Made by a program: the position numbers and the translations under genes. From assembly GCA_030631725.1 (NCBI GenBank), contig DAOVKO010000017.1:1-16524 (forward strand): 16,524 bases of DNA. The letters run 5' to 3'. This DNA comes from Actinomycetes bacterium (GTDB taxonomy: Bacteria; Planctomycetota; Phycisphaerae; JAACET01). The notes beneath the pieces are model-generated. The model was not told where the DNA came from. It ran no database searches and saw nothing but the letters and a program-made list of their open reading frames with translations. Positions 5,846 through 15,000 of the stretch are shown here, piece after piece (the stretch's first letter is position 1; each line of letters starts with the position of its first letter).

Positions 5846-7306
5846 ATGGCAAGCAAAGCAATCCTCCGTCTGGACATCTCCAACGCCCTGGCTCGCCCGA
5901 AGGATTCCAAGGACAAGAAGCTGGGCATCTCTGCGAGGCATGGCATCAGCCGGGCTCAGATCGACTCGATCAAGCCGGCCCTGGAGACAGCCGTCGAGCA
6001 GATCAAAGTCCAACGGCGATTCACAGCCCAACAACTGGCCAAGCTCAGGGACAGAGGCGAGGACCTCGACCTCGGCTTTCTCGATCAGCCCAAATCCTGG
6101 CTCGCCAACGGCCAGGCCCTGGCCAAGTTGAAACGCCAGGCCGATCAGTTGGCCCGCCTGGCTGATAAATTCATCGTGGCCGGCATCGGAGGCTCTTCCC
6201 TGGGGGCCCGGACACTCTTCCAGGCCCTGGCTCATCCTTACCATAATGAGCTGCCCCGCCGAGCCCGAAAAAACAGGCCAAGGATTTACTTCGAAGCCGA
6301 CTCCGTGGACAACGACTCTTTGGCTGCTCTGCTGGATTTGCTGCCCAAGCGCAAGCCCGCCGACATTAGCCAGGCCTTTGCCATAAACGTCATCTCCAAA
6401 TCCGGCCGCACCCTCGAGACCGCCGCTGTCTTTCGCATTCTGGCTCAGCGGGCCCAGCAGGTTTACGGGGCCAACTACGCAAAGTACATAGTAGCCACCA
6501 CCGGCGGAATGTCCTCAGCCCTGCGTCAAATAGCCGAGGCCGAAGGCATGGCCACCCTGGAGGTCCCCGATGATGTGGGCGGCCGCTATTCAGTTTTCAC
6601 AGCCGTCGGACTGCTGCCCGCGGCCGTGGCCGGCATCGACATCGACCAACTATTAGCTGGCGCCGCCGATATGACCCGCAAATGCCTGGGCAAATCAATC
6701 AAGAACAATCCAGCCGCCCAGTACGCAGCCGTACACCATCTGCTCTATCGCAAGGCTAAGACCGTGCGCGTCATGTCCGTCTGGTCCAAGGCCCTGGAGA
6801 ACCTGGGGTTCTGGTATGACCAATTACTCGCTGAGAGCCTGGGCAAAAAGGGCCGAGGCCCGACCCCCATTACCTCGGTGAACACCCGCGACCTGCACTC
6901 CCGCGGCCAACAGCACCAGCAAGGCCCCCGCGATAAAGTAATCACCAATATCGTCCTGAAGAACCCGACCCGCCCGCAGCTCACTCTGCCCTCGGTCAAG
7001 AGCAGTCCCGATGGCCTGGAGAAGCTCGCCGGCCACGCCTTGCATCGCCTATTGACCGCGGCCCTGAAGGGCACGAATCTTGCTTACCGCCACGACGATC
7101 GCCCGAGTATCGATGTTATCCTGCCCAGCTTGAACCCTTACACTCTCGGCGCCCTGATGCAGATGCTGATGGTGGCCACGGTCATCGAAGGGAATCTGCT
7201 GGGCGTGAACCCCTTCGGCCAGCCCGGAGTCGAAGCCTACAAAAAACTGACCAAAAAGAATCTGGGTATTCTGTCATTCCCGCGAAGGCGGGAATCCAGT
7301 TTTTAG
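5846..7306 (+). CDS. pgi: Glucose-6-phosphate isomerase
   Basis: Cytoplasmic enzyme interconverting glucose-6-phosphate and fructose-6-phosphate in glycolysis and gluconeogenesis. Family motifs are intact: GIGGSSLG (113-120), the phosphate-binding SKSGRTLET (184-192), DVGGRYSVF (243-251), ESLGK (330-334, catalytic Glu330), His351 in RDLHSRGQ, and the C-terminal NPFGQPGVEAYKK (455-467) with the catalytic Lys. The family usually has N-x-F-[DN]-Q in the last motif; here the D/N is Gly458. The length of 486 aa is slightly above the usual ~450 of short bacterial forms, partly because the last ~10 residues (SFPRRRESSF) come from an invading dispersed repeat that also supplies the TAG stop. Start: ATG 5846 with AGGAG 8 nt upstream and a good promoter. 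It is 83 nt upstream of proS in the same direction. Confidence 0.95.
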   Translation: MASKAILRLDISNALARPKDSKDKKLGISARHGISRAQIDSIKPALETAVEQIKVQRRFTAQQLAKLRDRGEDLDLGFLDQPKSWLANGQALAKLKRQADQLARLADKFIVAGIGGSSLGARTLFQALAHPYHNELPRRARKNRPRIYFEADSVDNDSLAALLDLLPKRKPADISQAFAINVISKSGRTLETAAVFRILAQRAQQVYGANYAKYIVATTGGMSSALRQIAEAEGMATLEVPDDVGGRYSVFTAVGLLPAAVAGIDIDQLLAGAADMTRKCLGKSIKNNPAAQYAAVHHLLYRKAKTVRVMSVWSKALENLGFWYDQLLAESLGKKGRGPTPITSVNTRDLHSRGQQHQQGPRDKVITNIVLKNPTRPQLTLPSVKSSPDGLEKLAGHALHRLLTAALKGTNLAYRHDDRPSIDVILPSLNPYTLGALMQMLMVATVIEGNLLGVNPFGQPGVEAYKKLTKKNLGILSFPRRRESSF

Positions 7307-7337
7307 ACTGTGGATCCCTGCTTTCGCAGGGATGACA
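7272..7337. repeat. Two-hairpin dispersed repeat (REP/MITE-like) at the pgi 3' end
   Basis: The 66-bp element is an imperfect inverted repeat with TGTCAT at one end and ATGACA at the other. Each half is itself a perfect 8-bp hairpin: ATTCCCGC/GCGGGAAT (7276-7295) and ATCCCTGC/GCAGGGAT (7314-7333). The 'cattcccgcgaaggcgggaatcca' type of unit, read as SFPRRRESS in proteins, is a well-known dispersed bacterial intergenic repeat. It overlaps the final codons of pgi and may act as a transcript-stabilising or attenuating structure before proS. Confidence 0.85.
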
Positions 7338-7389
7338 TTATAAACTGGCCACTTTGAAGTATTAAGTTTTTTTATTGAGGTGATCTTCA

Positions 7390-9087
7390 GTGAAATGGTC
7401 TAAGGCATTCATCCCCACGGTAAAGGAAGACCCCTCCGACGCGGAGGTTGTTTCGCACAAGCTGATGGTTCGGGCCGGCCTGATGCGCAAGTTGGCCGCC
7501 GGCGCCTACAGCTATCTGCCACTTGGTTATCGGACCTTGCGGAAGATCGAGCAGATCATCCGCCGGGAGATGGAGGCCGTCGGCGCCTTGGAGCTGCACA
7601 TGCCCGTCATTCAGCCGGGCGAGCTCTGGGAGCGGACCGGCAGACTCAAGGCCTATGGCCCGGTACTGATGAACTTCACCGACCGCCACGGACGCCGCGT
7701 CGTCCTCGGGCCCACCCATGAGGAAGTCATCACCACCTTGGTAGCCGACAACATCAGCTCCTACAAGCAGCTCCCCCTTAACCTCTACCAGATTCAAACC
7801 AAGTTCCGCGACGAGTATCGCCCGCGTTTCGGCGTCCTGCGAACACGCGAGTTCCTGATGAAGGACGCCTACAGCTTTCATCTGACCATAGAAGACCTGA
7901 AAGTAACATACGAAAAGATGTATCAGGCTTATTGTCGTATATTCGATCGCTGCGGCCTGGACTATGTCATCGTCGAGGCTGAGTCCGGGCCCATCGGCGG
8001 CGAATCTTCCCACGAGTTCATGGTCCCCACCGAAGCCGGCGAGGACACCCTCGTCCGCTGCTCTTGCGGATACGCAGCCAATCTTGAGCGGGCAACCGCA
8101 GCAACACCGAAGACAGAGCCAAAGGAAAGTCCAAAGGACCTCCGCCAGGTGCACACCCCCGGTGCGACCACCATCGACGAGCTGACCAAGATGCTGAATA
8201 CCCCTGCGGAGCAATTAATTAAAACCCTGGTATTGGTAGGCGACGGCAAACCACTGGCAGCCCTTGTCCGCGGCGACCATGAGCTCAACGAAGCCAAACT
8301 GGCTCACGCGGCTGGAGTGAGCAATGTCCAGATGGCTGACGCCCAGACTATCGAAAAGCTCACCGGCGCAGCGGTGGGATTTGCCGGGCCTGTTGGTCTA
8401 AGCGACTTGCCGATCATCGCTGATAAGGCTGTCCAAGGCATGGTCAACGCTGCGACGGGAGCCAATAAGACCGACTACCATCTGCTCGGCGTAAATCCCG
8501 GGCGCGACTTTACACCGAGCACCGTTGCTGACATCCGCCTGGCCGCCCCCGGCGACCGGTGCGCCAAATGCAACGGCGAGCTGAAATTCAGCAAGGGCAT
8601 CGAGGTCGGCCACGTCTTCCAACCGGGCGCCAAATACTCCGACGCCTTAGGAGCCCAAGTGCTGAACGAGAAGGGCAAAAACCAGCCAGTGTTGATGGGC
8701 ACGTACGGAATCGGTTTGAATCGCATCATGGCCGCGGCTATCGAGACCCGCGCCGACGAGCAGGGCATTATTTGGCCCATGAGCATTGCCCCCTTCCAGG
8801 TGATTCTGGTGCAACTTGGCCAATCGGATCAGGTGCTGGCCACCGCTGAAAAACTCTACGAAGACTTGACTGCTCGCGGCTGTGAGGTCCTCTGGGACGA
8901 TCGGGATGCCAGGCCCGGCGTAAAGTTCAACGACGCCGACCTTATTGGCATCCCCCTGCGAATCACCATTGGCGAAAAGGCCTTAGCCAAGGGAAACGTC
9001 GAACTCAAACCCCGCACCGAAAAACAGCCCCAACTGCTCGAACCCGCCGCCGCCGTCGATACTGTAATGCGCCTTATCAACTCATAG
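7390..9087 (+). CDS. proS: Prolyl-tRNA synthetase (bacterial type with editing domain)
   Basis: This 565-aa class II aminoacyl-tRNA synthetase charges tRNA-Pro with proline. Motif 1 lies near 54-84 (IEQIIRREMEAVGALELHMPVIQPGELWERTGR). GPTHEEVIT is at 107-115, motif 2 is FRDEYRPRFGVLRTREFLMKDAYSFH (139-164), and motif 3 is GTYGIGLNRI (437-446). Between motifs 2 and 3 is the INS (YbaK-like) editing domain, about 255-385, with the conserved Lys of EQLIKTLVL at 278, so mischarged Ala-tRNA-Pro is probably edited. The C-terminal anticodon-binding domain starts at about 465 (APFQVILVQLG). A CxC (224/226) and a CxxC (391/394) flank the insertion. Start: GTG at 7390 with GAGGTG upstream; the next ORF start would remove the conserved KWSKAFIPT N-terminus. 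Length and motifs are normal. Confidence 0.96.
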   Translation: MKWSKAFIPTVKEDPSDAEVVSHKLMVRAGLMRKLAAGAYSYLPLGYRTLRKIEQIIRREMEAVGALELHMPVIQPGELWERTGRLKAYGPVLMNFTDRHGRRVVLGPTHEEVITTLVADNISSYKQLPLNLYQIQTKFRDEYRPRFGVLRTREFLMKDAYSFHLTIEDLKVTYEKMYQAYCRIFDRCGLDYVIVEAESGPIGGESSHEFMVPTEAGEDTLVRCSCGYAANLERATAATPKTEPKESPKDLRQVHTPGATTIDELTKMLNTPAEQLIKTLVLVGDGKPLAALVRGDHELNEAKLAHAAGVSNVQMADAQTIEKLTGAAVGFAGPVGLSDLPIIADKAVQGMVNAATGANKTDYHLLGVNPGRDFTPSTVADIRLAAPGDRCAKCNGELKFSKGIEVGHVFQPGAKYSDALGAQVLNEKGKNQPVLMGTYGIGLNRIMAAAIETRADEQGIIWPMSIAPFQVILVQLGQSDQVLATAEKLYEDLTARGCEVLWDDRDARPGVKFNDADLIGIPLRITIGEKALAKGNVELKPRTEKQPQLLEPAAAVDTVMRLINS

Positions 9088-9198
9088 CTATCATATCGGA
9101 GTTAAGAGATGGTGCCCCGCGCTACGACCTCGCTAGATCACCAAGACTTTCTGTTCCTTGTCGGAAACGGCAAATGGTATGTGAAATTCAGGAGTTGC

Positions 9199-9840
9199 TC
9201 AACGACTACTCTCTGAGAACCAGCTCCGCAAGGTCCTTTTGAATTTACTGAATCCCGGATCAGAACATCGACCAAGACTCACCTTCTTGGCCAGCTGAGT
9301 ATACAACGATGGTGATCGTGGTTTCCTTGCCAGTTTAAGAACCTGCTCAAGAGCCTCCTTTGGCCGATCAGGCTTTTGTGTGGAATGGTCAAGAAAACCG
9401 TGATTCCGGAGCCAGCCAGCCAAATCCGGCGTACGCTGGGACCAACCCAGAATACTGGCAACGTGCGGGGAATCGCTCCATACCCATATCTCCAACTCAG
9501 GATCAAGAACAATCGCAGCCGCACGATCACCCCAGCCGCTCCCGCGCAATCGAGATTCAATGTCCTCTTCGAGCGCTTCCCTGGATAATGGTTCTTGCCC
9601 ACATCCTTCGCGGTCTAACATGACAAGTGCGTGGTGGCAACTGTTCGTAAATGGACGCAGGAACTCATGTCCATCTATTAGACAGCCAGGGTCTCTATGT
9701 GGATGTACAAAGAAATCGCTTGATATTCTACGAATGCCGAGTGCTTGAAACCGAGACGACAATATGCCATCTACCGCATGTTCCATATCCTTGTCTGCAA
9801 CGAGAACAACGAGGTCTTTGGAATAGTCACTCTGTGTCAT
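9199..9840 (-). CDS. 213-aa partner of the ABC-type ATPase, possible TOPRIM-like effector
   Basis: The start chosen is ATG at 9838-9840, which overlaps the ATPase stop as ATGA; the longer upstream extension would run into the ATPase reading frame. The product is 213 aa. Hydrophobic-acidic motifs lie at DLVVLVADKDMEHAV (9-23), DFFVHPHRDPGCLIDGHEFLRPF (42-64), HHALVMLDREGCG (69-81), SGWGDRAAAIVLDPELEIWVW (101-121) and a Cys-containing C-terminal half. A beta strand ending in an acidic residue, then LDREG and DPELE, is reminiscent of TOPRIM-like nuclease partners of OLD/AriA-type ATPases, but the fold is inferred. From memory the sequence resembles the proteins called MAD4 next to the ATPase MAD3 in methylation-associated defence loci; I cannot confirm this. 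No signal peptide or TM. Convergent with proS. Confidence 0.8.
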   Translation of the reverse strand: MTQSDYSKDLVVLVADKDMEHAVDGILSSRFQALGIRRISSDFFVHPHRDPGCLIDGHEFLRPFTNSCHHALVMLDREGCGQEPLSREALEEDIESRLRGSGWGDRAAAIVLDPELEIWVWSDSPHVASILGWSQRTPDLAGWLRNHGFLDHSTQKPDRPKEALEQVLKLARKPRSPSLYTQLAKKVSLGRCSDPGFSKFKRTLRSWFSESSR

Positions 9841-11093
9841 CCTAGCACTCCCCCGGCAAACAAAACACTCAGATTCGTCTCTCCACGCCACTCTTTCAGA
9901 GCCGGATGTTTGCTTCCGACCACAATATCAGTGGCCCCTTCAGGGGTGATCGCAAAACAAAGAACACTCTCGGGTTTCACCACGCTCAGTATCACGGGTG
10001 AATGCGTTGCCAGAAGGATTTGCGCATCATAGACAGAAGATAGTGATTGGAACATAGTTTCTACAGCCCGCGGATGGATGCCGTTTTCAGGCTCCTCGAT
10101 GAGATAAACTCCGCTGAACTCTGGCAAGTATGCCGGGAGTGTTAGCGCCAAGAGGCGTAGTGTCCCATCTGAAGCCATCCAAGATGGCACCTCTAAGTCT
10201 CCGCGATATCGGAGCACTATGTATCGATGCTTGTCGTCTTCCCTCTCGACTGTGCGAATTCCTTTCAAGCCCTGCAGACCAGTCTGTAGATGGGCTATCC
10301 AATCTCGCAAACGATCTTCCTTTTTCTCTAATCCGGAAATCACCCATGGAATATTTGAGCCATCAGGCTTGAATCCTCGGATCTGTCCCGGGGGGCTCGC
10401 CTTTCGAAGCAGCAAGCTATTTAGAGTGAATCTCCGAACCCCTTCAGCGAGAAACCTCTTCAGCCATGTACATACAGGATAAGATCTTTCATCTTCAGGT
10501 AGGTTTCCCAACGCGGACTTGCGAGGACCTAACTTAATCGCCGGAAACCAGCCCTTTCCTGATCTAGGGTTAGTCTCGGAATAGAAATTATCGTTACCTC
10601 CGGGAACCTTGTTCACGATTGTTCGAATTTCACGTTTACCTTTCTTAGTAAGAATGGACGCAGGCGGTTCAGGTGCTTGGGGAAATAGTAGTCTTTGTTT
10701 ATGCGAAACTGCTTCACCTGCTTTCAGCAAAGCTTTTTCCGCTAAGATCATCACTTCATCTGTTTCTGGATCCTTCCCGATTTGCACCTCATAGCGAAGC
10801 GTATTGAATCTCTGGTCTGCAAGTAGCTTCTGTCGGTCCTCAGGGATTCTCACCTCTATAGCAAGCTCAAAGGACCTTCCCACCTTTCCCCACACAAAGT
10901 CTTGGAAGTTTTGTGTGCGCTCGCTAACAGCGGCTTCGACACCATCAGCGACCAGGCGACCAAGAAACGCGACGACGTCGAGGAAAGTTGTTTTCCCGCT
11001 GGCATTTGGGCCGACGAGGACCATGAATGGCTCAAGGGGTTGGCGTACGTATCGCAAGCATCTGAAGTTCAAGGCCTCTATCAGACTGATCAT
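9837..11093 (-). CDS. ABC/SMC-type AAA ATPase (AAA_21-like), defence-type pair
   Basis: This 418-aa cytoplasmic ATPase is of the OLD/RecF-like single-polypeptide kind. The N-terminus MISLIEALNFRCLRYVRQPLEPFMVLVGPNASGKTT carries the Walker A P-loop at 28-36. The signature-like SDGTLR is at 308-313, Walker B VYLIEEPENGIHP at 329-341 with catalytic Glu334, and the switch histidine in LLATHSPVIL (His364). The middle (~60-300) is a variable helical/beta insertion where SMC-like proteins carry a coiled coil; here it is short. It ends with KHPALKEWRGETNLSVLFAGGVLG. ATG 11093 has an AGAGGAG site about 6 nt upstream. The ATGA overlap with the downstream 213-aa gene implies translational coupling and a joint complex. 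Base composition differs from pgi/proS, consistent with transfer. Precise system unknown; anti-phage function is inferred from the architecture. Confidence 0.88.
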   Translation of the reverse strand: MISLIEALNFRCLRYVRQPLEPFMVLVGPNASGKTTFLDVVAFLGRLVADGVEAAVSERTQNFQDFVWGKVGRSFELAIEVRIPEDRQKLLADQRFNTLRYEVQIGKDPETDEVMILAEKALLKAGEAVSHKQRLLFPQAPEPPASILTKKGKREIRTIVNKVPGGNDNFYSETNPRSGKGWFPAIKLGPRKSALGNLPEDERSYPVCTWLKRFLAEGVRRFTLNSLLLRKASPPGQIRGFKPDGSNIPWVISGLEKKEDRLRDWIAHLQTGLQGLKGIRTVEREDDKHRYIVLRYRGDLEVPSWMASDGTLRLLALTLPAYLPEFSGVYLIEEPENGIHPRAVETMFQSLSSVYDAQILLATHSPVILSVVKPESVLCFAITPEGATDIVVGSKHPALKEWRGETNLSVLFAGGVLG

Positions 11094-11463
11094 TGTTTCT
11101 CCTCTATCGTTACTTCGTCCGGGGGCGGTTGACAGAATAGAGTATTACGGCGCATGCTCGAATTGTCCAGATATTCATCTACTCTCTTCGGCCTCCCCCG
11201 TCATGGCCCCACGCGCTTGCAAGGGATATAAGCATCGGACCGTTGTAAGTGCTTCAAAAGAAGAATCTTGCAAACTGTCGGTCGGCAAGATGTTCAGCAT
11301 CACAGATCGCCCACGCCGGTTAGTTCGCGCCAGAGGGGATTGCCCAGGCCGCGATTGGCTCCAACCGCCGAAAAATTTGGCGTAATCTCCTCCAGAAAAG
11401 GCCTCCAAACCTGCAAAACACCCATACAAGCACTGTATGTCTGCCGAGTCCTCGAGTCCAGTC
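11094..11463. other. Intergenic region between divergent ATPase pair and kdsC
   Basis: There is no convincing gene here. Short ORFs on both strands lack recognisable motifs or good ribosome binding sites. On the minus strand TGGACA (11169-11164) and TAATAC (11147-11142), 16 nt apart, could be a weak promoter for the ATPase operon. No tRNA, attachment-site repeat or transposase remnant was seen. Confidence 0.4.
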
Positions 11464-11492
11464 TGGACAATCGAGCTTGCAGAGCTGATAAT
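11464..11492 (+). promoter_or_regulatory. Promoter of the kdsC-lptC-like operon
   Basis: TGGACA (11464-11469, five of six to consensus), a 17-nt spacer and GATAAT (11487-11492, five of six). The predicted start near 11499 leaves a 30-nt leader with GGAGGA (11519-11524) before the TTG at 11529. This supports 11529 over the upstream TTG at 11514. Confidence 0.65.
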
Positions 11493-11528
11493 TGACCTGG
11501 ATTTTGGCTCTTTTTGCTGGAGGATACC

Positions 11529-12050
11529 TTGACCGCCAAACCCGGCGACATTCGACTGCTGATCCTCGACGTTGACGGAGTGCTCACCGACGGCTCTGTG
11601 CTTCTGGCAGACGATGGGAGCGAACTAAAACGTTTCAATGTCAAGGACGGGGCGGCCATCCGCTGGTGGCTCCGCTCCGGCCGCCAGATGGCCTGGATTT
11701 CCGGACGTGAATCACCCGCTGTGCTCCATCGAGCCCGGGACCTCGGCGTCAAGCACATATATCAACACGTTTTTGACAAGCTCGGGACCTACAGGGACCT
11801 GCTGGAGCAGATGGGGCTCGCTGCGGAGCGGACGGCTTGTATGGGCGACGACCTGATGGATTTGCCGATCCTCACCCGTTGCGGATTTTCCATAGCCGTC
11901 GCCGACGCCATGCCCGAGATACGCGATATGGCCGACCTCGTAACCCAGCGTTGCGGCGGGCGCGGAGCCGTCGCCGAAGCCGTCCGCTTCTTGCTCAAAG
12001 CCGCCGGAGACTGGCAGGCCATCACCGCCAGATACACAAAAGAGGATTGA
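11529..12050 (+). CDS. kdsC: 3-deoxy-D-manno-octulosonate 8-phosphate phosphatase (KdsC-type HAD)
   Basis: This HAD-family phosphatase removes phosphate from KDO-8-P, the last step before CMP-KDO activation in LPS inner-core synthesis. The product is 173 aa, the usual length. Motif I is DVDGVLTDG (14-22; nucleophile Asp14, acid Asp16), motif II SGRES (58-62), the motif III Lys is K84 in VFDKLGTYRDLL, and motif IV is GDDLMDLP (106-113). The small size without a cap matches the C0-type tetrameric KdsC family. Start: TTG at 11529 with GGAGGA 4 nt upstream and a promoter 30 nt further up; TTG 11514 is an alternative adding five residues. It ends 8 nt before the ATG of the LptC-like gene, so both form one operon, as kdsC-lptC do in E. 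coli. Confidence 0.92.
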   Translation: MTAKPGDIRLLILDVDGVLTDGSVLLADDGSELKRFNVKDGAAIRWWLRSGRQMAWISGRESPAVLHRARDLGVKHIYQHVFDKLGTYRDLLEQMGLAAERTACMGDDLMDLPILTRCGFSIAVADAMPEIRDMADLVTQRCGGRGAVAEAVRFLLKAAGDWQAITARYTKED

Positions 12051-12058
12051 TTGAAGCT

Positions 12059-15000
12059 ATGAAAGCCGCCCTTCGCAAATTAGCACTGCTCGGTTTGAGT
12101 TTCGCGGTCGTCGCTGCCGTTGTGCTAATCTACAGCCGAATTGCCGGACCCCAAGGCACGCCCAGCTCAACGCCGGACAGCCCAGGGTCCAACGGGCCCA
12201 GCACCTTGGAGCCCACCATCAAGCGGATTGGCGGGCGAGAAAGAACTCTCCAACGCGGTGAGAAAGTCGAAATCTACCTCAGGGGCCCCGGCGGGCGCAT
12301 TCAAAGGGAGTATCATATCGAGCGCCTTATCCTGCAGAGCGAAGACCGAGCTTCACTTGAGGATGTCAGGTTCGTCTGGCACTTCAAGGACGGCCAAACA
12401 CTCACGCTCACATCCCAAAGCGGCCAAGTCCATATCGAACGCGGGGCCCTTGGCAGTGCTCAGCCGACCAGGGGCCTGCTTACCGGAAACGTGCGCATAG
12501 TCTTCGATGCCAGCCCGGAAGACCAACCAAAGCAGCGACCCCTCGGCCAGCGCGACGCAGACAAATTCATAATCACCACCCCTCAGCTCGATTTTGACAT
12601 TCCTTCTTGCCGCTTGTCAACCGACCAGCCGGTACAGCTTCGCGGGGCCCGCTTGGACGCTTACGGTACCGGCCTATTACTCCGCTGGCGGGAAATCTCC
12701 AACGATATCGACACCTTGAACATTAAAAAGGGGGGGCAACTCACTTGGTACCCCGGCCCGCAACGAGGCCCTGCCGCCCCGACACCTCCTGAAGACCAAG
12801 AAGAGCAAGAAGAGCAAAAGACCCAAACCGCCACCCAAGCCCCGCTACCTCTGGAGCCTGCCAAACAGAAGACCCCGCCCAAAAAACTCGACAGCTACCT
12901 CGCCACTTTCCACGACCACGTCCGGCTAACTTATCAGGACCAGGTTGTCGAAAATGTGGACCGCCTGGAGGTCTACTTCAACCTCGATGGCAGTGATAAA
13001 GCAGACTCCGCCGCCGAAGATACTCAACCTTCACCGAAGACCCCTTCTAAGCCCGGAGCCTCTGAGCCATCTGTCCAGCCGGGTGCCTCAGAGCACCAGC
13101 CGGCTGTCGCAGAGCTCCAGCCTCCCCTGCACCTGACCTGGACCGGCCCAATGATCATCGTTCCAGATGAAGAGGAAGACCACCAGCGCAGAGTCCAGCG
13201 GAAATTCGAGGCCAAAGCCTTTGGTGCACCAGTGAAATTCTCTTCAAACGATATGTCCGGCGAATGCGCCAGGCTCGAAGCCGAACACCATTCGGGAATA
13301 GTCCGTCTTTTCAGCAGTCCCGAATTTCCCGTCATACTCAACGGGACGGACGGAACCGAGATAACCTGCAAGGAGCAGATCGATATTGACTTTAGTGACT
13401 CTCGCGTTGCCACAGCTACATTGGGCAAGGGCAGTCTTAAAAGCTCCGGACGGGCTTTGAGTCCGAGCTCGAGCGAGCCTGGCCAGGACTCCAAGCCCAT
13501 CACGCTCAGTTGGGACGGCCAGGCTGAACTCAAATTCCTCGAAGATACTCATCCGCTCAAAGATCGCCCGAAATCCGATCCCACAGAAACCCAGAGCGAC
13601 TATTACCTCGCCGAGGCCACCGCCCAGAAGAACGTCCAGGCTGTCTCCGATAAGTTTAACGCCAGTGCCCATTACATGCATATAGAACTCGGCCCGCCGG
13701 GCTCCGATGGTACTGAGCGCGGCCAGGGGATTCTGCTCCTGCGGGCAAAGGACAATTTCTTTTCTGTCCTCTCTGACGATAACCGGAGCATTTCTGCTGA
13801 CTCGATGAAGACTCACTTCACTCGCCGCCGCTCTGGCAGGGGCCAATTCCCCTCGAGTATAGAGCTCAATGGCCATGTCCTCGCCAGTCAGCCACCACAG
13901 CAGTACAGCAAAAAGTCCCCTGGACCCTCGCCGCAAGACCAGCCCAAAAGCACCCTCCAATGCCAGGAAATGGACATTACACTCATCGAGCCCGACGACG
14001 TAACTACCTCCAGCACAGACAGTTACGCCGCAGCCAGGATTTCACACCTGCTCGCCCGGGGCCAGGTTATCGGACGTTATGAGCCCGAAGGAGCCGACCC
14101 CAGCAACCTCTCAGCGCATACACTCGAATGGGACCTGGCCACCAAAACCACGACCCTCAAGGGCGGACCGGCCAGAGTTGAACTGGAGCATCCGAAGGAC
14201 GAACAAGGAAAGGAAAAAGACGAGAAAGACTGGCTCGAGTCGGAAATCATCGAGATCGTGGAGAAAGACCGGCCCAACGGGGACGAAGGAACATATTATG
14301 TGCTCAGTACGCCCGGCCGTGGCAAGATGCGCACGTCTTTTGCTGGATCGGAGGAAGGGGCAGAGCCAGCCCCCGTAGGTTTGAATTGGCCAGGCTCCAT
14401 GCTCTTTGACGGTTTGGCAAACAAAGCTTCCTTCACCGGCACCGACGACCAGAGAGTCAAAGGGGCCATAGTCCACAGTCCAGCCTGTGCGAGTGAGTTC
14501 GAGGCCGACCAACTCGACTTGTATTTGCGAAAGGCCAAGGATAAGTCGCCCGCACAACTGCCCAGCACCGACAAAGAAGCAAAGGGCCTGCCCTCAGGCC
14601 AGACTTTCTTTAAGCCCATGAGCGGCCGAAGCCTGGAAAAAATGGTTCTGACCGGCAAGGCCGGCAAGGCTCTAGTCCGAGCTGTTGAGCAAGCTGCCGA
14701 CGGCTCCAAAAAGATACTGCGCCGAGTACTGCTAACCTCCGATGTCTTGACCTACCTGGCTGGTAAGGACAATAAGGGACTCCACGGCCAAGGCCCAGGA
14801 AGATTGCTTCTGGAGGACTACCGGCGAACCGACACGGTGGTCTCGGACGAAAAGCCCACATCCGGCCCGCTGGCAAAAACCCCCAAACCACGCAACCCCC
14901 TGCAGCTCCAGCGCGTCGGAGACGGCCAGACCGCTTTCGAGTGGGCTAAGTCAGTCGACTATGATCAAGACAAACGCAAAGCCGTGTTGCGCGGCGAAGT

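Noticed and set aside
7387..8214. 275-codon open frame on the minus strand across proS
   Set aside because: proS motifs are intact on the plus strand; the reverse frame is a codon-bias artefact.
9109..9216. 35-codon ORF (plus strand) with a GGAG site just after proS
   Set aside because: No recognisable motif; it overlaps the 3' end of the minus-strand 213-aa gene, and the composition looks non-coding.
9841..9891. 17-residue N-terminal extension of the 213-aa ATPase partner
   Set aside because: It lies inside the ATPase coding region; the ATGA overlap gives a more natural coupled start.
11837..12058. Upstream extension of the LptC-like reading frame through kdsC
   Set aside because: These 74 codons lie in another frame of the conserved kdsC gene; the TM anchor begins right after the ATG at 12059.
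13244..13960. 238-codon open frame on the minus strand inside the LptC-like gene
   Set aside because: Antisense shadow of the GC-rich coding sequence; no motifs or ribosome binding site, while the plus frame has clear Lpt-like features.
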